Assembly: GCF_000482385.1 (NCBI RefSeq)
Contig: NZ_AXVD01000017.1
Location: 1 to 64,000, forward strand
DNA length: 64,000 nucleotides
Origin: Nocardia sp. CNY236
GTDB taxonomy: Bacteria; Actinomycetota; Actinomycetes; Mycobacteriales; Mycobacteriaceae
Direction of reading: 5' to 3'
Shown: positions 58,562 to 64,000 of the stretch, one piece after another
How positions within the stretch are numbered: position 1 is the stretch's first letter
How the letters are laid out: each line of letters starts with the position of its first letter
Program-made: the position numbers and the translations under genes
The notes under the pieces: generated by a model
Databases searched by the model: none
What the model saw: the letters and a program-made list of their open reading frames with translations, nothing else
What the model was told of the DNA's origin: nothing

Positions 58562-58981
58562 ATGACACCTCTCGTAACTGGTGCCACTGCCAATATCGGC
58601 AGATTGGTGGTCGATCATCTACGGGCGGCGGGGGCCGAGGTCCGGGCATTGACCAAAAATCCGAAAAAAGCTGCACTGCCTGCAGATGTCGAGGTGATCG
58701 AAGGATATCTCGGCGAACTCGACACGCTGCCACCAGCGTTCGAAGGCGTCGAGCGAACGCGTTGGAGTGGGCCGAGCAGATCCGCGGCAAAGGCGTGGTC
58801 GAGGCGGCGTATGGCGGCGCCACGTTCACACCCATAGACCTCGACGATATTGCCGCTGCTGCTGCGGCCGCACTTCTCCACCGCGGTCATCGTGGTACTG
58901 CCGACCTTCGAACAGATCACCGGTCGACGTGGAGTCACGTTCGCGCAGTTCGTCGCGGCGCACGCGGATATGTTCCGTTGA
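58562..58981 (+). pseudogene. NmrA/NAD(P)-binding oxidoreductase pseudogene
   Basis: Three pieces in order but in different frames. From ATG 58562: MTPLVTGATANIGRLVVDHLRAAGAEVRALTKNPKKA...FEGVE (N-terminal Rossmann). From about 58760 in another frame: NALEWAEQIRGKGVVEAAYGGATFTPIDLDDIAAAA (C-terminal third). From about 58905 in a third frame: FEQITGRRGVTFAQFVAAHADMFR and a stop. The middle about 100 residues are deleted. A dead relative of NmrA-type sensors or quinone reductases. It lies next to the PadR regulator that may once have controlled it. Confidence 0.85.
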
Positions 58982-59060
58982 GCGAGTCCCGGACGGGTCG
59001 GGGGCGAATCACGCAATCCACCGTGGGCCGTCGAGGACCCGGGCTTCGGCATCGTGACGG

Positions 59061-59606
59061 TCAGCTGTCGAGCAACTCCGGCAGATGGTCGAACCATTCC
59101 AGCACTGCGCGTTCGTGGCGGATACCGAAATCTCGTGCGGCGCGGGCGAAGACGGACAGGGTGTCGGAGTCCTCGGCCAGGTAACGGGTGAGCCGTTGTT
59201 GGTGGATTTCTCGGTTGGCCAGGACGATGCCATCGAGTCGCGCGCGATCGAGATGCTCCCCGAACGAGAGGGTGAGCAGCAGTGGCGCCCGAATGGTCTC
59301 GCGACCGGGATCGCGGCAGACCCATTCTCGGAACGCTTCTCGTCCAGCGGTGGTGATGTGGAACGGCGTCCGTTCGCGAGCGCCGGTTTCCCCTTTCGTG
59401 ACCAGCCCCGACGCGTCCATCGCTGCGAGTTCCCGATAGACCTGGCTTTGGGTGATCGTCCAGAAATCGCCGATTCGCCTGTGCGCCTCGGACACGAGGT
59501 CCCACCCCGACTTGGGGCCTTCATGCAAAAATCCGAGCAAAGACGCCGCTGTCGCGTTCAATGGCTTGTGTGTGTTCGGTGTGCGTGTGGTCGCGGTATC
59601 GGTCAA
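59061..59606 (-). CDS. PadR-family transcriptional regulator
   Basis: 181 residues. N-terminal PadR winged helix (about 18-95: ATAASLLGFLHEGPKSGWDLVSEAHRRIGDFWTITQSQVYRELAAMDASGLVTKGETGARERTPFHIT) and a C-terminal helical Vir_act_alpha_C-type domain. PadR proteins repress stress or detoxification genes. An operator-like dyad lies 22 bp upstream of its start. Confidence 0.9.
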   Translation of the reverse strand: MTDTATTRTPNTHKPLNATAASLLGFLHEGPKSGWDLVSEAHRRIGDFWTITQSQVYRELAAMDASGLVTKGETGARERTPFHITTAGREAFREWVCRDPGRETIRAPLLLTLSFGEHLDRARLDGIVLANREIHQQRLTRYLAEDSDTLSVFARAARDFGIRHERAVLEWFDHLPELLDS

Positions 59607-59627
59607 CGACTGCTCCCTTCACTCTCG

Positions 59628-59646
59628 ACGTTCCATAGTGGAATGT
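59628..59646. promoter_or_regulatory. Candidate PadR operator
   Basis: ACGTTCCATAGTGGAATGT: arms AC-x-TTCCA and TGGAA-x-GT are complementary around a TAG centre. 22 bp upstream of the PadR start and 52 bp from the cobIJ stop, so autoregulation is the likely role. Confidence 0.55.
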
Positions 59647-59697
59647 AAGCGGCATGTCGCGGCCACGACCTGTGCGATCCATGATGCGTAGGCGATC

Positions 59698-61260
59698 CTA
59701 CGCGCCACCGGCTGCTGGGTCGCGTACCTGGCCGTAGCGTCGGGAGGTGTAGACACGGGCGCCGTGTTCGCTGTCGAAGGTCGTGGTGGTGGACGCGCCG
59801 ATGATCAGCAGCGTGCGCATGTCCACTTCGGTGGGGTCGAGCTCGCCGAGCTGGACCACTCGGACCGACTCGGAAGGTCCGCCGACGTCGCGCCCGAGCA
59901 CCACCGGAGTGCTGGGTTCGCGATAGCGCAGCACAATGTCGCGCATCGCACCCACCTGCCAGGTACGTTGCGGCGACGCCGGGTTGTAGACCGCGATGGC
60001 CATGTCGGCGGCCGCCACCGCCGAGAGCCGCTGCGCCACGGTGTCCCATGGCTTCAGTCGATCCGACAGCGAGATCGTTGCGTAGTCGTGCCCGAGCGGG
60101 GCGCCGACTCGGCTGGCCACCGCGTGGGCCGCGGTCATTCCCGGCAGCACCCGCACCGGTACTGCGCGCCATTGCGGATCGGTGGATTCTTCGATCACGG
60201 CCGCGGCCATGGCGAAGACCCCCGGATCGCCGGAGGAGACCACGGTCACGCGAGCGCCTCGTCTGGCCAAGTCCAAGGCCATCGCGGCGCGTTCGGACTC
60301 CACCCGGTTGTCGCTGGCGTGGCGGCGCTGACCGGGCCGTTGCGGAACACGGTCGAGGTAGGTGGTGTATCCGACCAGGTCGGTGGCGCACTCCAGGGCC
60401 ACTCGCACCTCCTCGGTGGTCCATTCCGGCGCGCCGGGGCCCAGTCCCACGACGGTGACCTCGCCGATACAGTCGGTGGTGTCTTGCGCGGCAATTCGTC
60501 GGTCGGCGGTCGCGTCAGCGGAGGGCAACGGAGTGGTCGGCTGCGGTCCAGGCAGTACTGCGATGGCGAAGTAGGGGACCTCGGCGGCGTCGACCGCATC
60601 GGCGTGCTGGACGCGTTGATCGGGGGAACTTGCGCGTTCGACGTAGTAGGCGTCGGCGAGCCGACCGGAGTCGGCAAGGGCTTGGCGCACCGCCGGATAG
60701 GTTCGACCCAACTTCATGATCGCCGCGGCGTCGGTCGTGCGCAGTCGGCGGGTGAGTTCGTCGACCGGCATCGTGCCCGGAAGCACGGTGAGCACCTGCT
60801 CGCCCTCGACCAGCGGCATGTGTAGTGCGGCCGATGCGGCGCTGACCGAGGTCACTCCAGGGACGATATCGGTCTCGAATCGGTCGGCCAGCCGTCGGTG
60901 CATGTGCATGTACGAGCTGTAGAACAGCGGGTCTCCGGCGGCCAACAATGCGACCGTGCGACCAGCGGTCAGGTGCTCGGCCAGCCGTTCGGCGGCGTGT
61001 TCGTAGAATTCGTCGATCGCGCCGCGGTAGCCGCCGGGATGGTCGGTGGTTTCGGTGGTCACCGGGTAGATCAGATGTTCCTCCAGTTGACCCGGGCGCA
61101 TGTACGGCGCCGCTATGCGGCGGGAGATACTGCGGCCGTGACGGGCGCTGTGGAACGCGACCACATCGGCGGCCTCGATCACTCTGGCCGCCTTGACCGT
61201 CACCAGTTCGGGATCGCCCGGGCCGAGTCCAACACCCCACAGCTTGCCCGGCGCACTCAT
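59698..61260 (-). CDS. cobIJ: Fused precorrin-2 C20- and precorrin-3B C17-methyltransferase
   Basis: 520 residues; two tetrapyrrole methylase domains. CobI half (about 5-245): [42 protein letters not shown]. CobJ half (about 262-510): [57 protein letters not shown]. The fusion is the normal actinobacterial form. Methylates C20 of precorrin-2 and C17 of precorrin-3B with ring contraction. ATG overlaps the cobH stop by 4 nt. Confidence 0.96.
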   Translation of the reverse strand: MSAPGKLWGVGLGPGDPELVTVKAARVIEAADVVAFHSARHGRSISRRIAAPYMRPGQLEEHLIYPVTTETTDHPGGYRGAIDEFYEHAAERLAEHLTAGRTVALLAAGDPLFYSSYMHMHRRLADRFETDIVPGVTSVSAASAALHMPLVEGEQVLTVLPGTMPVDELTRRLRTTDAAAIMKLGRTYPAVRQALADSGRLADAYYVERASSPDQRVQHADAVDAAEVPYFAIAVLPGPQPTTPLPSADATADRRIAAQDTTDCIGEVTVVGLGPGAPEWTTEEVRVALECATDLVGYTTYLDRVPQRPGQRRHASDNRVESERAAMALDLARRGARVTVVSSGDPGVFAMAAAVIEESTDPQWRAVPVRVLPGMTAAHAVASRVGAPLGHDYATISLSDRLKPWDTVAQRLSAVAAADMAIAVYNPASPQRTWQVGAMRDIVLRYREPSTPVVLGRDVGGPSESVRVVQLGELDPTEVDMRTLLIIGASTTTTFDSEHGARVYTSRRYGQVRDPAAGGA

Positions 61261-61892
61261 TCCTGTTCGCTCGCGATCGCGTTCACTGCGGCTGCGGTGA
61301 TGGCGCTGCCGCCGCGCCTGCCGCGAACCGTGAGGTATTCGAGGTCACCGGCATCGATCAGCGCGTCCTTGGATTCGGCCGCGCCGATGAAGCCGACCGG
61401 GATACCCAGCACTGCGGCCGGGCGGGGGGCGCCGGCGGCCAGCAGATCCAACAGGTGCAACAGTGCGGTCGGGGCATTGCCGATGGCGACGACCGCGCCC
61501 GCGAGTTCGTCGCGCCACAGCTGCACTGCCGCTGCGGAGCGCGTGGTGCCCATGCTCGCGGCGAGGTCCGGTACCCGTGGATCGGCGAGTAGGCATCGCA
61601 CCGCATTGGCCGCGGGCAGGCGCGTCCGGGTGATGCCGGAGGCGACCATGGTCGCGTCGCACAGAATCGGTGCACCCGACCGCAGTGCCGCGCGCGCCGC
61701 GACGACCACTCCGGATGAGAAGGCGATGTCCTGCGCGAGATCCACCTGGCCGCTGGCATGGATCATCCGCACCACCACCTGCGCCACGTCCGGAGGGAAC
61801 CCGTGGAGATCGGCTTCGGCGCGGATCGTCGCGAACGAGCGACGGTAGATCTCCGCCCCGTCGGTGAGGTAGTCGGCGCGCACATCGGACAT
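61257..61892 (-). CDS. cobH: Precorrin-8X methylmutase
   Basis: 211 residues from ATG 61892; an earlier start would add 10. Family signatures: [36 protein letters not shown] (catalytic histidine), [39 protein letters not shown]. Moves the C11 methyl group to C12, giving hydrogenobyrinic acid. Coupled to cobIJ; cobG lies beyond the lrp/ddaH pair instead of directly upstream. Confidence 0.96.
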   Translation of the reverse strand: MSDVRADYLTDGAEIYRRSFATIRAEADLHGFPPDVAQVVVRMIHASGQVDLAQDIAFSSGVVVAARAALRSGAPILCDATMVASGITRTRLPAANAVRCLLADPRVPDLAASMGTTRSAAAVQLWRDELAGAVVAIGNAPTALLHLLDLLAAGAPRPAAVLGIPVGFIGAAESKDALIDAGDLEYLTVRGRRGGSAITAAAVNAIASEQE

Positions 61893-61964
61893 GCGATCCA
61901 CCCTATGGGTCCCTGGCCGCATCGCTCGGTCCGGGGCGTCGTCGTGGGCGAGCGGGTTGTGGAC

Positions 61965-62402
61965 TCACGTACGCGGACGTTCGAGTATCCGGGACATCAC
62001 GATCGAACTTCGCGTACGCCCCACCCGTGCGTTCTGCCGAATTCGCTCCACAGTCCCTTCGATCTCGGCCATATCGGTGGCCATCACGTGCACCAGGGCG
62101 TCGGCTTCCCCTGCAATGGTCCATACGCCGACCACTTGCGGAATCGGTTCCAGGCTGTGTTCGAGCTCGGCAGGGGAGATGTTGTCGCGGTAGTAGACCT
62201 CGACGTAGGCCTCGGTTGTCCACCCCAGGGCGGCCGGATCGACCACCGCGGTGAATCCGGTGATCTGGCCTTTGGCCACCAGTCGGTCGACTCGCCGCTT
62301 CACCGCGGGCGCCGACAGCCCGACCGCGCCACCGATCTCCTGGAAGGACGCGCGCGCGTGCTCGAGCAGGTGTTCGAGAATTCGACGGTCGAGGTCGTCC
62401 AT
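61965..62402 (-). CDS. Lrp/AsnC-family regulator
   Basis: 145 residues. N-terminal HTH (MDDLDRRILEHLLEHARASFQEIGGAVGLSAPAVKRRVDRLVAKGQI) and a RAM ligand-binding domain (about 65-140; VEVYYRDNISPAELEHSL, VVGVWTIAGEADALVHVMATDM). Divergent from ddaH; M. tuberculosis Rv2324 has the same relationship to ddaH-rocD. Likely senses arginine or a related amino acid (inference). Confidence 0.92.
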   Translation of the reverse strand: MDDLDRRILEHLLEHARASFQEIGGAVGLSAPAVKRRVDRLVAKGQITGFTAVVDPAALGWTTEAYVEVYYRDNISPAELEHSLEPIPQVVGVWTIAGEADALVHVMATDMAEIEGTVERIRQNARVGRTRSSIVMSRILERPRT

Positions 62403-62479
62403 GTCGCCGTTCTCCCATCACGCGCAATGAGCAGCCGATATCTGGGCCGGATGCACAACGAATCGTGCTTACCCGCGCA

Positions 62480-62498
62480 ACAGTAGGCGATCTACTGT
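62480..62498. promoter_or_regulatory. Candidate Lrp/AsnC operator
   Basis: ACAGTAG (62480-62486) and CTACTGT (62492-62498) are perfect 7-bp inverted arms with a 5-nt spacer. In the divergent lrp-ddaH region, 37 bp before the ddaH start. Confidence 0.6.
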
Positions 62499-62534
62499 GG
62501 TCCGGCAGAGGTTCGCGTCGACCCCGGAGTTTCG

Positions 62535-63380
62535 TTGACATCTGTCGCTGCTCGCCCCGCCGCATCCGCCGCGCATCGGTCCTCGCCGCGGCGGTTCGTC
62601 ATGTGTCGCCCCGACTATTTCGACGTCACCTATTCGATCAACCCGTGGATGAATCCTGCTGAGCCGGTCGACCGCTCGCGCGCGATCGGTCAGTGGGAGC
62701 AGTTGCGCGCCGCATACGAGCAGTACGGACACCAGGTCGATGTGGTGCCGGCTGTGCCCGGGTTGCCGGATATGGTGTTCGCCGCAAATGGCGGGCTGAT
62801 CGTCGGTGATCGTGCCATGTCTGCGCGTTTCACCCATCCGCAACGTGCCGCCGAGGGTCCTGCCTTCCATCGCTGGCTCACCCGGTCGCAGCTGGCGGCT
62901 CCGGTCGCGGCTACGGAACCGAACGAGGGCGAGGGCGACTTTCTCGTCGTCGGTGATCGAGTCCTGGCAGGCATGGGGTTTCGTAGTTCACCCGCCGCGC
63001 ACAACGAAGTGTCGCGCCATTTCCAGCTGCCGGTCGTCTCGTTGAGACTGGTCGACCCGCGCTTCTATCACCTGGATACGGCATTGCTCGCCTTGGGTTC
63101 CCACTCCGTCGCCTACTATCCGCCCGCGTTCGATTCAGCCGCCCGCGCGATCCTGGCCGACCTGTACCCCGATGCGATCGTCGCTACGGCCGCCGACGCC
63201 GCCGTGCTCGGATTGAACGGCGTCTGTGACGGGCGCAATGTCTTCCTCAGCAGTGGCGCCGACGAGTTGAGCGCGGCTCTGCGCGCCCGTGGCTTCCATC
63301 CGGTGGGGATCGATATGTCCGAACTGCGTAAAGCGGGCGGCGCTGTGAAGTGCTGCACTCTGGAAATCCATCGACGGTGA
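62535..63380 (+). CDS. ddaH: Dimethylargininase (N(omega),N(omega)-dimethylarginine dimethylaminohydrolase)
   Basis: 281 residues from TTG 62535; the first about 20 residues are low in conservation and ATG at residue 23 (MCRPDYFDVTYSINPWM) is the first internal alternative. Amidinotransferase fold: MVFAANGGLIVGDRAM, EGEGDFLVVGDRVLAGMGFRSS, FYHLDTALLALG (histidine) and the C-terminal nucleophile region GGAVKCCTLEIH (C273/C274). Hydrolyses methylated arginine to citrulline, or acts on arginine-like substrates. Here rocD is not adjacent. Convergent with cobG, 10 nt apart. Confidence 0.92.
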   Translation: MTSVAARPAASAAHRSSPRRFVMCRPDYFDVTYSINPWMNPAEPVDRSRAIGQWEQLRAAYEQYGHQVDVVPAVPGLPDMVFAANGGLIVGDRAMSARFTHPQRAAEGPAFHRWLTRSQLAAPVAATEPNEGEGDFLVVGDRVLAGMGFRSSPAAHNEVSRHFQLPVVSLRLVDPRFYHLDTALLALGSHSVAYYPPAFDSAARAILADLYPDAIVATAADAAVLGLNGVCDGRNVFLSSGADELSAALRARGFHPVGIDMSELRKAGGAVKCCTLEIHRR

Positions 63381-63390
63381 TGGCCGATTC

Positions 63391-64000
63391 TCAGAGATCC
63401 GGCGGTGGGCTCGTCGAGGTGCTCGAGGAGCGGTCGATGCGATATCCCGCGTGCGTGGCCACGATGTCGGTGACCTGACCGCGCGGGCGGCCACAGCGGC
63501 GTTCGCAGCCGGACCAATGCTGGCGTCCACGCGGGGCGTCCTGCGTTGCGGTTGTCGACTCGCCCGCGGCCGTCTCGGGCGGCATGCGTCCGGTGCCGAC
63601 CGCGGCGGCGGCGTCCGCCCGCACATCGGCGTGCGACTTCGCGCAGCCCGGCAGGCCCGCGCACGCGCTGACCAGGAGCCAGGGCGAATCGCGGTCGAAG
63701 ATCAAACCCATCGGGGCCAGTACGCGCACCACGGTGTCGGCGGCTGCCTCGGACAGGTCGGTGAGCACCAGACTGCGCCACGGGGTGAGGATCGTCGGTC
63801 GTTCGGTTGCGGCGAGGAACTCGGCGGTACGCGCGGAGAGTGTGCCCAGCCGCACCCCGGCGCCCAGGCCGATCAGGCCATCGTTCTGCTCGAGCCACCC
63901 GATCGGAATGCTCGGTGTCGCGGTGAATTCGAGTCGATCGGCAGTGGGCGTGCAACCGAGCCGATCGATCAGGTGTCGCGAACCGTGTTCGATGTCGCTC
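63391..64000 (-). CDS. cobG: Precorrin-3B synthase CobG (5' truncated by window edge)
   Basis: The frame stays open to the last base, so the start lies to the right. The visible C-terminal half has the NirA-like siroheme/4Fe-4S motifs: CAGLPGCAKSHADVRADA and HWSGCERRCGRPRG, four cysteines that bind the cluster and siroheme. TDIVATHAGYRI is the usual end. CobG is the O2-dependent monooxygenase of aerobic B12 synthesis, so this organism uses the aerobic route. In mycobacteria cobG is directly beside cobH; here lrp-ddaH intervenes. Confidence 0.93.
   Translation of the reverse strand, partial: SDIEHGSRHLIDRLGCTPTADRLEFTATPSIPIGWLEQNDGLIGLGAGVRLGTLSARTAEFLAATERPTILTPWRSLVLTDLSEAAADTVVRVLAPMGLIFDRDSPWLLVSACAGLPGCAKSHADVRADAAAAVGTGRMPPETAAGESTTATQDAPRGRQHWSGCERRCGRPRGQVTDIVATHAGYRIDRSSSTSTSPPPDL

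Overview
The window is GC-rich, densely coding chromosomal DNA from a mycolic-acid actinobacterium, most likely a Nocardia or close relative. The main evidence is gene order. Read left to right, the backbone matches the Mycobacterium tuberculosis series Rv2125 (PAC2)-metH-hisE/hisG-Rv2119-trmI-mpa-dop-pup-prcB-prcA-pafA-pafB-pafC-tatA-tatC-helY-Rv2091c-Rv2090-pepE, then Rv2074-Rv2073c-cobL-cobK-cobIJ-cobH-cobG. PE/PPE genes are absent and many genes of non-mycobacterial type are inserted. No rRNA, tRNA, CRISPR array, transposase, integrase or phage gene was seen.

Layout. 1-5400: end of a TIGR00027-type methyltransferase, then a minus-strand stressosome operon (rsbR-rsbS-rsbT-rsbX-like-rsbU-like fusion) behind a SigF/SigB-type promoter. 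5434-8016: a reduced mycofactocin locus (mftR divergent from mftE-mftD). 8085-13789: MarR regulator, class I Fe-S fumarase, a gene-free stretch, a secreted M15 peptidase, and an XRE regulator divergent from a catalytically dead resolvase-like protein. 13861-20307: PAC2, metH and a transmembrane Ser/Thr kinase. 20586-24171: an unusual operon of 2OG-Fe(II) oxygenase, SAM methyltransferase and carnitine/choline-type O-acyltransferase. 24295-28026: hisE-hisG, a RecB-like nuclease, trmI and a His-rich lipoprotein. 28206-42945: the Pup-proteasome system (mpa, dop, pup, prcB, prcA, pafA, pafBC), with five unrelated genes between mpa and dop, one a collapsed regulatory subunit. 43077-51876: a ketopantoate-reductase-like gene, tatA/tatC, helY, a DUF4333 protein, a 5'-3' exonuclease, a Xaa-Pro peptidase and an F420/flavin oxidoreductase. 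51990-64000: cobalamin genes (cobL, cobK, cobIJ, cobH, partial cobG) broken up by regulators, a YeiH-type transporter with a duplicated C-terminal remnant, an NmrA-type pseudogene, and an Lrp/ddaH pair.

How the genes work together. Pup is conditioned by Dop, ligated to substrates by PafA, recognised by the Mpa ring and threaded into the PrcAB core; PafBC is the linked DNA-damage regulator. The cob enzymes build the corrin ring that MetH needs as cofactor; cobM is not in the window. The rsb genes form a partner-switching stress cascade. The oxygenase-methyltransferase-acyltransferase operon looks like a small, undescribed pathway to an O-acylated, hydroxylated, possibly N-methylated (carnitine-like) metabolite.

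Recurring small-scale features: leaderless promoters (TANNNT then 7 nt to the start codon) at metH, dop, pafA, pafB and pepQ; tandem repeats laid across stop codons at several genes; and clear dyad operators beside most of the local regulators.
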